41,150 bases of DNA from positions 1 through 41,150 of the forward strand of contig JAYVIR010000109.1 in NCBI GenBank assembly GCA_043770095.1, in the 5' to 3' direction. The notes under the pieces are model-generated. The model was not told where the DNA came from and made no database searches. It worked only from the letters and a program-made list of their open reading frames with translations. The translations under genes were made by a program, and so were the position numbers. How positions within the stretch are numbered: the stretch's first letter is position 1; each line of letters begins with the position of its first letter. This document shows, piece after piece, positions 8,610-16,524 of the stretch. The stretch is from JBGSUZ01 sp043770095. Lineage in GTDB: Bacteria > Bacillota > Clostridia > Peptostreptococcales > Acidaminobacteraceae.

Positions 8610-10847
8610 CTAAGCTTGAGGCGTTTCAGGCGCGTTTGCTGCTTTTGGCGGATCAAAACTCATTTTCCAACCATAATAACCAGTTTCCAAGTTTTTCTCA
8701 TAAGTCAGGAATGCGCTGAACTTACTGCCCTTTTTACTGATAAAGCTATTGCTGAACACAAACCCATTTTCAAGTAGTCGCTGAATCGTTTGAGGTGTCG
8801 GTCTGACTTTTAACGCCGTTAAAAAACGATCGTTTTTCCATATGACAAACTTGCAGCCACCTTTCCAATTGGTACAGCCAAAGCCTTTTTCGCCTTCGAC
8901 AATATCACTGGCACACACGGGACATTTCCCTAATGACTCTTGACCCTCCCGAAGCGGTCGTTCCTCACCTTCTCCAATCAAATGGAAGTCGTCCTTTTTT
9001 ATGCGATCTACTGAGTTCTCGGTAAACTGTTTAATGGCTTCAAGGAATTCCTGTTTTGTCCCTTGTCCTTTTCCCATTTCTGAAAGAATTTTTTCTAAGC
9101 GCCCAGTATACTCAAGGTCGAAAAGTTCCTGTATTGGGAACAAATCTACCATCCTTAGGCCCATATCTGTACAGAATAAATTCTTTCCTTTATAGTCAAT
9201 GTAGCCGACACTTTTAAGTTTGCTGATGGTCTCCGCTCTAGTTGCGGGCGTCCCGATGCTAAAACCGCTGAGTATGGCTTCAATCATCGCGTCTTGATCT
9301 TGTTCCTTGTATTTTTTTCCGCAAGTTTCCATAACACGAAGCAGCGTTTTTTCAGTATGTCTTTTGGGTGGACTGGTCTCTTTGGATTCGATTGCGCCGC
9401 TCACAAAAGCCACTTCATCACCTAGGTTAAGCTTTGGAAGTTCTTTGTCTTTGCTTTGAATTTTCTCGACTTTTTTCCAGCCTTGCACCAGTTGAATTCG
9501 CCCCTTCGTCACAAATACGCCCGGGTCTTCAAGTCCGATGATTTTCGTCGTCAAACTCGCTTCCTCGTGCTCTGCAACAGGCATGAACTGCATAATAAAC
9601 CGGTTCTTCACCGCTTCATAGACAATGGCTTCGTCTTGCGGCAAATTTTTAGGCAGCACATAGGTTGGCATGATGGCACTATGGCTCTCCACTTTGCTGT
9701 TGTCAAAGACGCGCTTATTCGTGTGAAAGTGAATTTCTTTTTCGTATGGCAATCCACGTTTAACTATGCTGAGTACCTTCTCGGTTTTCTCTGTCAAAGT
9801 CTCTTCCAAAGCCAAACTCGCTGTTCTTGGATAGGTGATGAGCTTCTTCTCGTAGAGGCTCTGTGCCACCTTTAGCACCCGATCAGATGTCCATCCTTTT
9901 TCCTTACTGGTAATATGTCCCTGTAAATTGGATAGATTAAAAAGACTCTGTGGATATTCTCGCTTTTGCTCAACCTGCTTGTCCACTACTTTTCCAAAAT
10001 GCCCAGGAAGCGCTTTTAGCAAAACTTCCAGCGCATCCTTTGTCGGAAATTTGTCTTGAGCGTCTATTTCGTAATTGCCTTCATAAGTGGTGTCTGCTTT
10101 AGGCTTCACCGCTTCTGAGTCAATGCTTTCAGCTTTGTTTTGCTTAAAATTGGCACTTAGCTTGTGGAACGCTTCTGGAACGAACTTATCGATTTCCATG
10201 TCCCTATCATAGATGATTTTAAGCGTAGGAAGCAGTACCCGACCGACATTTAGGATTCGGCTCGACCCTCTTTGGTATTTAAGAGTCGCCACAGAAGTCA
10301 AATTGATGCCAATCATCCAATCTGCCCATTGCCTACTAATCCCTGCATCTCTAAGCGGATTCATTTTGGTATTGTCTATGAGTTTTTCAAGCCCTTGCTT
10401 GACCTCATCTGCCGTCCACTCATTGAGCAAAAGTCGCTCAATCGGTTTGCCTACATTAATGTACTCTAAAATAATGTCGCCGATAATCTGCCCTTCTCGG
10501 TCAAAGTCGCAGGCCGAAATCACGCCAACAACTTCTTCTCTGCGAATGAGGCTTTCAATAATGCTAAGCTGTTTCTTTGCGCCTTCGTCAACGACTTTCT
10601 TATTTTCCGAACTGGCTTTGACTTGATATTCAAAATGCTCAGGAATAAAAGGATAATTTTCAAGACGCCAGCTGCTCATCTTTTCATCGTAATCCTTTGC
10701 GTCTTTGAGTTCGAGTAAATGACCAAAGGCCCATGTCACTAGATACTGAGGGCCTTCTAAATAACCGTCTCTTCTATTTTTCGAACCGACCGCTTCAGCA
10801 ATATTTTTTGCAACGGACGGTTTTTCTGCAATGATCACTTTTAACAT
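8610..10847 (-). CDS. topB: DNA topoisomerase III
   Basis: Type IA topoisomerase that cuts one DNA strand through a tyrosine and decatenates or relaxes DNA; it often acts with RecQ, which is also in this window. The Toprim domain is at the N-terminus (MLKVIIAEKPSVAKNIAEAV, and CDFDREGQIIGD with the acidic metal residues). The catalytic motif LITYPRT has Tyr339, and a Cys-rich zinc ribbon (CPVC ... CTNWKGGC) is near residues 643-675. I chose ATG 10847 (745 aa) because GGAG lies 9 nt upstream; two earlier in-frame ATGs have no ribosome binding site. A possible promoter is TCGACG-N18-TACAAT around 10934-10963, with a small dyad ACAGT-AGC-ACTGT (10943-10955) between the boxes. Confidence 0.95.
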   Translation of the reverse strand: MLKVIIAEKPSVAKNIAEAVGSKNRRDGYLEGPQYLVTWAFGHLLELKDAKDYDEKMSSWRLENYPFIPEHFEYQVKASSENKKVVDEGAKKQLSIIESLIRREEVVGVISACDFDREGQIIGDIILEYINVGKPIERLLLNEWTADEVKQGLEKLIDNTKMNPLRDAGISRQWADWMIGINLTSVATLKYQRGSSRILNVGRVLLPTLKIIYDRDMEIDKFVPEAFHKLSANFKQNKAESIDSEAVKPKADTTYEGNYEIDAQDKFPTKDALEVLLKALPGHFGKVVDKQVEQKREYPQSLFNLSNLQGHITSKEKGWTSDRVLKVAQSLYEKKLITYPRTASLALEETLTEKTEKVLSIVKRGLPYEKEIHFHTNKRVFDNSKVESHSAIMPTYVLPKNLPQDEAIVYEAVKNRFIMQFMPVAEHEEASLTTKIIGLEDPGVFVTKGRIQLVQGWKKVEKIQSKDKELPKLNLGDEVAFVSGAIESKETSPPKRHTEKTLLRVMETCGKKYKEQDQDAMIEAILSGFSIGTPATRAETISKLKSVGYIDYKGKNLFCTDMGLRMVDLFPIQELFDLEYTGRLEKILSEMGKGQGTKQEFLEAIKQFTENSVDRIKKDDFHLIGEGEERPLREGQESLGKCPVCASDIVEGEKGFGCTNWKGGCKFVIWKNDRFLTALKVRPTPQTIQRLLENGFVFSNSFISKKGSKFSAFLTYEKNLETGYYGWKMSFDPPKAANAPETPQA

Positions 10848-10970
10848 ATATACGCACTCCATAACTTTTAATCGATTTTTATTTGCAAATTGAATCAATT
10901 CTTCAACTTGTAGAGGCCACTATTATTAAATACAATTGTAACACAGTAGCACTGTTTTCGTCGAATTGGA

Positions 10971-10999
10971 TTGACAGATTGCTCAATAGCGGATAAAAT
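10971..10999 (+). promoter_or_regulatory. prfC promoter (near consensus)
   Basis: TTGACA (10971-10976), a 17-nt spacer and TAAAAT (10994-10999) match the sigma-A consensus almost perfectly. Predicted transcription start is near 11006, which gives a leader of about 80 nt before the prfC ATG. Confidence 0.85.
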
Positions 11000-11026
11000 T
11001 TTTATGTCAGTACTAGATTTTACTTC

Positions 11027-11053
11027 AAGCCAACAATCGTGTTGGCTTTTTAT
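11027..11053 (+). terminator. Intrinsic terminator inside the prfC leader
   Basis: AAGCCAACA (11027-11035), loop ATCG, TGTTGGCTT (11040-11048), then TTTTATAT. It is oriented for the plus strand only; the complement lacks a U-tract. No plus-strand gene lies upstream (topB diverges), so it can only act on transcripts from the prfC promoter about 20 bases away. It therefore looks like an attenuator or the end of a very short RNA. Confidence 0.8.
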
Positions 11054-11084
11054 ATGGAACGATAGCAGATAAAGGAAGATAAAG

Positions 11085-12686
11085 ATGTCAGAACAAACTG
11101 TAGAATTTTTAGAAGAAGTGCGCAGGAGAAGAACCTTCGCTATCATTTCACACCCGGATGCCGGTAAAACCACTTTAACAGAGAAATTCCTTCTTTACGG
11201 GGGCGCTATTCACATGGCGGGATCTGTTAAATCAAGAAGAGCCCAAAAACATGCCGTTTCAGACTGGATGGAAATTGAAAAACAAAGAGGTATTTCGGTT
11301 ACATCTTCTGTCCTTCAATTTGACTACGATGGTTACTGCATCAACATCCTAGACACACCTGGTCACCAAGATTTTAGTGAAGATACTTACAGAACCCTCA
11401 TCGCCGCTGATAGTGCGATCATGGTTGTCGACTGTTCTAAAGGGGTCGAGGAACAAACTCGAAAACTCTTTAAAGTTTGTAAAATGAGAGGCATTCCAAT
11501 CTTCACCTTTATCAATAAGCTTGACCGCGAAGGCAAAGACCCCTTTGATGTGCTTGAAGACATTGAAAAAAGCCTTGGCATTCGTTCTTATCCTGTTAAC
11601 TGGCCAATCGGCTCAGGCAGAAACTTCAAAGGCGTTTATAACCGTCTCGAAAAACAAATCGAACTCTTTGGCGACGGCAACCACGGACAATCCATTGCAA
11701 CCTCTGAAATGGGTGATCTCAATGACCCAAAATTCGAAAAACTTATAGGCGCAGGCCTTCATCAACAACTGCTTGGCGATATTGAACTCCTTGACTGCGC
11801 TGGAGATGAATTTGATTTAGACCGTGTTCTTTCCGGCGATTTAACCCCTGTGTTCTTTGGTAGCGCGCTTACCAATTTTGGTGTTGAGCCGTTTCTTAAA
11901 TCTTTCTTAAACATTACGACACCGCCTCAGCCAAGAGAAAGTAACTTAGGTCCAATCGACCCTTCAAACGATAATTTCTCAGGCTTCATTTTCAAGATTC
12001 AAGCGAATATGAACCCTACCCATAGAGACCGTATAGCTTTCCTTCGAATCTGCTCAGGCAAATTTGAAAAAGGCATGCAGGTCAACCATGTTCAAGAAAA
12101 TAAAAAAGTGCGTTTGTCTCAGCCACAGCAATTCATGGCACAAGATCGTGTCATTGTTGAAACAGCGTATCCAGGGGACATCATCGGCATACACGATCCT
12201 GGTATTTTCAGAATTGGCGACACGCTTTCTGCAGACTCATCTAAGGTTGAGTACGAAGGCATTCCTGCTTTTGCACCAGAGCACTTTGCAAAAATCTATA
12301 CCAAAAACGCTTTAAAACGCAAACAGTTCCTAAAAGGAATTTCTCAGCTTGCTGAAGAAGGTTCGATTCAAGTCTTCAAACGTCCTAATATAGGCGTTGA
12401 GGAACTGATTGTTGGCGTTGTAGGCGTCCTTCAATTTGAGGTTCTTGAATTCCGTTTAAAACACGAATACGGAGCGGACATTCTTATTGAGAGACTCCCA
12501 TACAGATATATTCGTTGGGTTGCCAATGAAGATTTCAACCGTGACAACTTATCCCTCACAATGGACACCGTATTTGTTCAAGATGAGCGTGAAAAACCTG
12601 TTCTACTCTTCCAAAACGAATGGTCTATGCGTCAAATTGTTGAGCGAAATAAGAACCTTGACCTTGCAGAGATTTCTATTCGATAG
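11085..12686 (+). CDS. prfC: Peptide chain release factor 3
   Basis: Ribosome-dependent GTPase that removes RF1/RF2 after termination and takes part in post-transfer quality control. At 533 aa it has the usual RF3 length. GTPase motifs: G1 HPDAGKTT (about residues 23-30), the switch region with KQRGISVTSS, G3 DTPGHQDF, and G4 NKLDREG at about 143. The domain 2 beta-barrel and the RF3-specific C-terminal domain follow (QLAEEGSIQVFKRP, VGVLQFEV, RYIRWV). The start ATG has AAGGAAG at good spacing. It is transcribed alone from a strong promoter through a leader terminator. Similarity to EF-G/LepA is excluded by the RF3-type C-terminus. Confidence 0.96.
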   Translation: MSEQTVEFLEEVRRRRTFAIISHPDAGKTTLTEKFLLYGGAIHMAGSVKSRRAQKHAVSDWMEIEKQRGISVTSSVLQFDYDGYCINILDTPGHQDFSEDTYRTLIAADSAIMVVDCSKGVEEQTRKLFKVCKMRGIPIFTFINKLDREGKDPFDVLEDIEKSLGIRSYPVNWPIGSGRNFKGVYNRLEKQIELFGDGNHGQSIATSEMGDLNDPKFEKLIGAGLHQQLLGDIELLDCAGDEFDLDRVLSGDLTPVFFGSALTNFGVEPFLKSFLNITTPPQPRESNLGPIDPSNDNFSGFIFKIQANMNPTHRDRIAFLRICSGKFEKGMQVNHVQENKKVRLSQPQQFMAQDRVIVETAYPGDIIGIHDPGIFRIGDTLSADSSKVEYEGIPAFAPEHFAKIYTKNALKRKQFLKGISQLAEEGSIQVFKRPNIGVEELIVGVVGVLQFEVLEFRLKHEYGADILIERLPYRYIRWVANEDFNRDNLSLTMDTVFVQDEREKPVLLFQNEWSMRQIVERNKNLDLAEISIR

Positions 12687-12786
12687 AAGGCTGGATGAGT
12701 CTTTGACAAAATAAATTTTATATTTTTCATTTCCTACTTTCTTTTTACATTACTTTTATGTATAATACGGGGGTAGGAAATTTTAT

Positions 12787-12860
12787 GCGGGTGTAGCTCA
12801 GTGGCAGAGCTCTAGCTTCCCAAGCTAGCTACGAGGGTTCGATTCCCTTCACCCGCTCCA
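12787..12860 (+). tRNA. tRNA-Gly (anticodon CCC), CCA encoded
   Basis: The full cloverleaf can be read. The acceptor stem GCGGGTG pairs with CACCCGC, the D-arm is GCTC-AGTGGCA-GAGC, and the anticodon stem is CTAGC/GCTAG with loop TTCCCAA (anticodon CCC at 12819-12821). The T-arm is GAGGG-TTCGATT-CCCTT, the discriminator T, and CCA is encoded. CCC reads the GGG glycine codon. TATAAT at 12761-12766 gives a -10 box with a weak -35 (TTTCTT, 17-nt spacing). A T-rich run follows the CCA. Confidence 0.96.
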
Positions 12861-12907
12861 TTTTATTTTTTGGCAAAATATTTGTTTTATATAAGTTGTA
12901 CAGAGTA

Positions 12908-12934
12908 ATACGTTGAATCTTCAATTCAACGTAT
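12908..12934 (+). repeat. Hairpin element copy A (leader of the SprT-like gene)
   Basis: Perfect 11-bp inverted repeat ATACGTTGAAT (12908-12918), loop CTTCA, ATTCAACGTAT (12924-12934). It ends three bases before the ribosome binding site AGGTGA of the metalloprotease gene. It belongs to the four-copy family described in the findings. Upstream, the run ATAAGTTGTACAGAGTAA also recurs, with two changes, in front of copy D. Confidence 0.85.
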
Positions 12935-12947
12935 ATAGGTGAAAAAA

Positions 12948-13433
12948 ATGACTTTAGATCAACCGATCCACTGCTACTACCTCGGAGAGTCTTACATGCT
13001 GAAAATGCATCATGACCCTTCTGCGAAAAAACCTCAAATAGATTTTGACGGCAAATCGTTGAAATTAACCAGTCCAAATAGCGGTCAAATTGCGATTGAG
13101 CCACTGCTTCAATCCTATTATACCAAGGTACTGAAAAAACTTATATCAGAACGCATTGCCTTTTTCCAGTCTGAATTCAAAGTAAAGCCTAAGGGTTTTG
13201 TCATTGAAGACTCAAAGCTTCGTTGGGGCAGCTGCAACTCAGATCGTCACCTTACTTTTAACTGGCGACTGGCTATGCTTCACATTGAAGTGATTGATTA
13301 CGTGATTGTTCACGAAATGTGCCATCTGGTTCATTTGAATCACGACCGTTCCTTTTGGAGACTGGTCGGAAAAATACTTCCCGATTATAAAACAACAATG
13401 GCCTATTTGGGCAATTCAAAACGTTCTTCCTAG
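12948..13433 (+). CDS. SprT/YgjP-like zinc metalloprotease, N-terminally short
   Basis: A predicted metal-dependent hydrolase of the YgjP/DUF45 (COG1451) group. The zinc site is HEMCH (His122, Glu123, His126) with the third ligand His132 in NHDRSFW. The family marker RWGSC is at 92-96 and TFNWRL follows. The ATG at 12948 has AGGTGA 5 nt upstream; a GTG three codons earlier overlaps that site and is less likely. The protein is 161 aa, whereas family members are commonly 220-250 aa. The sequence enters the family pattern at YYLGESYMLK, so the usual N-terminal beta-rich segment is missing. The space upstream holds only the hairpin element and tRNA-Gly, so the missing part is not encoded nearby. 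Whether the short form is functional is unknown. Confidence 0.85.
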   Translation: MTLDQPIHCYYLGESYMLKMHHDPSAKKPQIDFDGKSLKLTSPNSGQIAIEPLLQSYYTKVLKKLISERIAFFQSEFKVKPKGFVIEDSKLRWGSCNSDRHLTFNWRLAMLHIEVIDYVIVHEMCHLVHLNHDRSFWRLVGKILPDYKTTMAYLGNSKRSS

Positions 13434-13497
13434 CATTTTCTACTCTATAAGCTGAATCTTTCATTCAACTTATAGAGTAGAAAATGCTATTTTTTTA
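13431..13497 (+). terminator. Very long terminator hairpin containing element copy B
   Basis: A 27-bp stem with one mismatch runs from the stop codon itself (TAGCATTTTC at 13431-13440, then TACTCTATAAGCTGAAT) through loop CTTTC (13458-13462). It returns with ATTCAACTTATAGAG and the closing arm to 13489, followed by TTTTTTTA. The inner half is a copy of the hairpin family (TATAAGCTGAAT-CTTTC-ATTCAACTTATA). The single mismatch is C opposite A on this strand, and G-U on the other. Confidence 0.9.
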
Positions 13498-13513
13498 TAT
13501 CAAAAATAAACAC

Positions 13514-13544
13514 TTGACCTTCACGTAGCGTAAAGGTGTAATAT
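13514..13544 (+). promoter_or_regulatory. MerR-type promoter/operator of the TipA-like gene
   Basis: TTGACC (13514-13519) and TAATAT (13539-13544) are separated by 19 bp, the overlong spacing characteristic of MerR-regulated promoters. The spacer holds a dyad, ACCTT (13517-13521) and AAGGT (13533-13537), with inner symmetric bases. This indicates autoregulation by the MerR protein encoded directly downstream. Confidence 0.85.
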
Positions 13545-13566
13545 GAAATTACAAGGAGGTGGACAT

Positions 13567-14331
13567 ATGGAATACACCGTTCAAACTTTAGGCAAATTGG
13601 CAGGCATCAGCACCCGAACACTCAGATACTATGATGAAATTGGCATTCTCACGCCGGCGAGAATCAACTCATCAGGCTATCGTATTTATGGGGACTCAGA
13701 GGTTCGTCAACTTCAGCAGATTCTATTTTATAAGGAACTCGGTGTAAGCCTTGAAGAAGTTAAAGCCATCGTTACAGCGCCAAATTTCGACGCTGCAGGT
13801 GCTCTAATAATCCACCGCGAAAAACTCCTTGAAAAAAGAACGCAACTTAATCGGCTTATAGAAAATGTTGAAAAGACGATTGACGCTACAGGAGGGAAAA
13901 TTAAAATGACAGATCAAGAAAAATTTGAAGGGTTTAAAAAAGCTAAAATAGACGAAAACGAAGCCAAATATGGCAAAGAAATCAGAAAAAACTATGGAGA
14001 CGAAAGTGTGAATGATTCTAACAAGAAATTTATGAACATGAGTAAGGCCGACCACGACTTGGTAACTGCACTCGAAGAGACGCTTACAACCGTTCTCGCT
14101 GAAGCGTTTAAACAAGGCGATCCCGCTAGTGAACTTGCTCAAAAAGCAGCAGATCTTCACAGACAATGGCTTACCAATTTCTGGGCAGATGGTGCATACA
14201 GCAAAGAAGCCCACTTTGGACTTGCCCAAATGTATGTAGAGGATGAGCGTTTCACCGCTCACTATGATAAAGATGCGCCAGGAACAGCTCTTTTTTTAAG
14301 AGATGCCATTAAAATTTATACAGGACAATAG
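13567..14331 (+). CDS. MerR-family regulator with TipAS ligand-binding domain
   Basis: Transcription activator of the TipA/Mta group. The N-terminal winged HTH (residues 1-70: LGKLAGISTRTLRYYDEIGILTPAR, YRIYG) is followed by a dimerisation helix. The C-terminal TipAS antibiotic-recognition domain (about 115-250) includes KYGKEIRKNYG and the HRQWLTNFW motif. The start is ATG 13567 behind AAGGAGG (254 aa); an earlier in-frame ATG lies inside the -10 box and cannot be used. The promoter has the MerR 19-bp spacer, so it probably activates itself when a drug is bound. No efflux gene shares its strand; the minus-strand FUSC-type exporter next door is a possible target but there is no direct evidence for it. 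Confidence 0.92.
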   Translation: MEYTVQTLGKLAGISTRTLRYYDEIGILTPARINSSGYRIYGDSEVRQLQQILFYKELGVSLEEVKAIVTAPNFDAAGALIIHREKLLEKRTQLNRLIENVEKTIDATGGKIKMTDQEKFEGFKKAKIDENEAKYGKEIRKNYGDESVNDSNKKFMNMSKADHDLVTALEETLTTVLAEAFKQGDPASELAQKAADLHRQWLTNFWADGAYSKEAHFGLAQMYVEDERFTAHYDKDAPGTALFLRDAIKIYTGQ

Positions 14332-14343
14332 ACCTCAAAATTT

Positions 14344-14391
14344 AAAAGGGCAGTCGTTTAAATGATACTATCATTTTACGACTGCCCTTTC
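14344..14391 (+). terminator. Bidirectional terminator hairpin
   Basis: AAAGGGCAGTCGT (14345-14357) pairs with ACGACTGCCCTTT (14378-14390), extended by AAATGATA/TCATTT around the loop CTA. The plus side has only a short T-run; the minus side ends in TTTTAAATTTT. It separates the convergent MerR and FUSC genes. Confidence 0.8.
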
Positions 14392-14397
14392 ACATAT

Positions 14398-15267
14398 TTA
14401 CCATTGAATTGCCTTCAAGCTCTGATTCACTCGTTTGAGGTGATACTGATAGACAATCATCAGCTCTCTAAATTCTAAAGCCGTGCTTTCTGTTTGATCT
14501 TCCATTTCCTTAGTCAACATAATTAAATGCTTTGTATGCTCGAAAATATCCCAGAAAAGTTCAAATTTTATTTTGTAGGGTTCTATTTCGCCTTGTTTTC
14601 CCTTTTTTATTTGAACTTCTTGATCATAAAGCTTAATTTGATCTCTAATCCACAGTATTTTTTCGCGTGTTGGCTCTATATCTCCAATAGCATTAGGTAC
14701 TTGTGTAATCAGCAAGGGTTCTAACAATACAGGCTCTAATGCCTTCAATATGGCTATTTCCAAAGTTTCAAAACCGTTGATAATTTGTTTTAGATTATTA
14801 TAGGGATATACAAAATAATTGATTGTTAATGCAATCAATACCCCTAAAGAGGTATCTAACAATCGGCTTAGACTATAAAATAGCGGATCTTTCCCCTCCA
14901 GATTGACCATGATTGCCATAAAGACAACCGTTGCAATTTGAATGGCTGCATTCCAATGAAGACGGTCGCAAATTTGTATCACCACGATAACCCCAAGCCC
15001 TGCCAAAAATGCATTTTCTGGTTGAATTAACGCAAATAGGAGTCCAACAAGTGCCCCTACGGCAGTCCCAAGAATACGCGTTCTTCCCATTCTAAAGGAG
15101 TCTGCAGTTGACACTTGAATGGTAATAATCCCCGCGAGCGTCATGAAGAACGGCGAAGACACAGAACCCAATTGACCTAACAACACACATAAAAGAACCG
15201 TTAAAGCTGTTTTCAGCGTTCTGAGTCCAGGTAGATGAATTTTCCAATTACTGGATAGTAAGTCCAT
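14398..15267 (-). CDS. FUSC/aromatic-acid exporter family membrane protein (ArAE_1-like)
   Basis: An integral membrane protein of 289 aa. The N-terminal half has five to six hydrophobic segments (for example LKTALTVLLCVLLGQLG, and FMTLAGIITIQVS followed by RMGRTRILGTAVGALVGLLF). The C-terminal half is soluble and helical. The pattern matches the bacterial DUF939/FUSC-like aromatic acid exporter group. Substrate is not deducible. ATG 15267 has GGAGACG in front. It lies 15 bases after the serine hydrolase stop, so the two form an operon on the minus strand. Confidence 0.85.
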   Translation of the reverse strand: MDLLSSNWKIHLPGLRTLKTALTVLLCVLLGQLGSVSSPFFMTLAGIITIQVSTADSFRMGRTRILGTAVGALVGLLFALIQPENAFLAGLGVIVVIQICDRLHWNAAIQIATVVFMAIMVNLEGKDPLFYSLSRLLDTSLGVLIALTINYFVYPYNNLKQIINGFETLEIAILKALEPVLLEPLLITQVPNAIGDIEPTREKILWIRDQIKLYDQEVQIKKGKQGEIEPYKIKFELFWDIFEHTKHLIMLTKEMEDQTESTALEFRELMIVYQYHLKRVNQSLKAIQW

Positions 15268-15282
15268 AAACGTCTCCTATTT

Positions 15283-16446
15283 CTAAATGAGTGCCATCAT
15301 ATAAAGAAGCACTTTGCTCAATAAAGGTTCTAAGTCAGTTGATTCATTGTTAGACAAAAGAATGAAATCTAAGTTTAATTGATCGATATGGATTTGAAAA
15401 TTTCTAAACCCATTGACGCCGCCAGTATGGTAAATCACTTGAGCCATTTTCCCAGTATTAAGCGGAAGCATAGTCGTCATGACACCAAGCGCGTATCGTT
15501 CATCGAATAAAGCAGTTCTATTGGTTTTGACTTGCGTGCCGAAAAATTGTGTCCAACTTTCCTTTGAAAGTATTTTAGGACTGTTGTAACTTTGCTGCCA
15601 TTTTAAATACGACTCTGTCGTGCCAATAAGCGCACCTGCTGCATAGGGGTTGCTCATGTCAATCCAGTCAGCTTTCTTCTTTTGACCATTAACAACTTTA
15701 TACCCTTCAGCCCTGTTTTTAACGATGGCATCCGAGTCGTCATATTGTATTTCTTTAATCCCAAGCGGTTCAAGAATGGCTTGCTTTAAAAAAGATTCAT
15801 AACCCATTCCAGATGCTTTCTCAATACAATAGCCCAGTAGAATGTACCCGTGGTTGCTATAAAAATAGGTCACTCCAGGCTGAGTGACCAAAGTTTCTTT
15901 TTTGATGAGACTAACAAGTTCTTCTGGCGTATGCCCCACTCGAGTGAGTTCTTCCTCTGTCTTTCCAGTTTGAGTAATTTGGTCTCTTAGCCCAGAAGTA
16001 TGATTTAACAACATTTGAATGGTTATTTCATTGCCTCTTGGAAAATCAGGAACATACTGACTTACTGGATCAGAAAGCTTTAAACTTCCCATCTCAACCA
16101 ATTTTAAGACAGAAGCTGCCGTTAACTGTTTACTAAGTGAAGCGAGTCTAAAAACGGTCGTTGGGCTATTCGGAATTTGATACTCCTCATTCGCCATGCC
16201 ATAACCTTTGCTCAGCAAAACATTTCCATTTTGAGCCAAAATAACAGACCCTGAAAAAGAAGTTTTTTTCTGCAAATTGATTAACAATAGATCCATTGCT
16301 TTCGCCATAGTCTCACCAGGAGATGGTAATTTGACAGTTACCAATTTTACTACAGGAATAACTTTAGGCGTCGCAACTGCGTATGCAGGAAGACTTTGTC
16401 CTAGTATGAGACAGCCCATTAAAACACTGCTTATTATTTTTTTCAT
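15283..16446 (-). CDS. Secreted serine hydrolase, class C beta-lactamase fold
   Basis: A penicillin-binding-protein-like esterase/peptidase exported by a signal peptide (MKKIISSVLMGCLILGQSLPAYA). Active-site motifs in order: SLSK (SxxK, about residues 104-107), YSN (YxN, near 196), and HTGG near 338 in place of KTG, which is usual for this family. It is 387 aa from ATG 16446, which follows TTGAGGTG; a GTG three codons earlier overlaps that site. Related proteins are D-amino-acid peptidases, esterases or beta-lactam-interacting proteins, and the precise substrate cannot be told. It is upstream of and probably co-transcribed with the FUSC-type exporter. Confidence 0.9.
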   Translation of the reverse strand: MKKIISSVLMGCLILGQSLPAYAVATPKVIPVVKLVTVKLPSPGETMAKAMDLLLINLQKKTSFSGSVILAQNGNVLLSKGYGMANEEYQIPNSPTTVFRLASLSKQLTAASVLKLVEMGSLKLSDPVSQYVPDFPRGNEITIQMLLNHTSGLRDQITQTGKTEEELTRVGHTPEELVSLIKKETLVTQPGVTYFYSNHGYILLGYCIEKASGMGYESFLKQAILEPLGIKEIQYDDSDAIVKNRAEGYKVVNGQKKKADWIDMSNPYAAGALIGTTESYLKWQQSYNSPKILSKESWTQFFGTQVKTNRTALFDERYALGVMTTMLPLNTGKMAQVIYHTGGVNGFRNFQIHIDQLNLDFILLSNNESTDLEPLLSKVLLYMMALI

Positions 16447-16524
16447 TTTATGCACCTCAATCTCATTTTATCATGAATTAAAAGACATAGGCATAGTAAG
16501 CACAACTTGAAATCTTATTTTAAC

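Noticed and set aside
9456..9875. A 139-codon plus-strand open frame opposite topB
   Set aside because: It is antisense to a well-conserved gene, has no ribosome binding site, and its composition mirrors topB codons.
11004..11072. A 22-codon open frame (MSVLDFTSSQQSCWLFIW...) running through the prfC leader terminator, like a leader peptide
   Set aside because: It would start at or before the predicted transcription start and has no ribosome binding site; Trp/Ser content is not a clear attenuation run.
13804..14262. A 152-codon minus-strand open frame opposite the TipA-like gene
   Set aside because: Shadow of the MerR-family gene; no start signal and Phe/Lys-rich text typical of an antisense frame.
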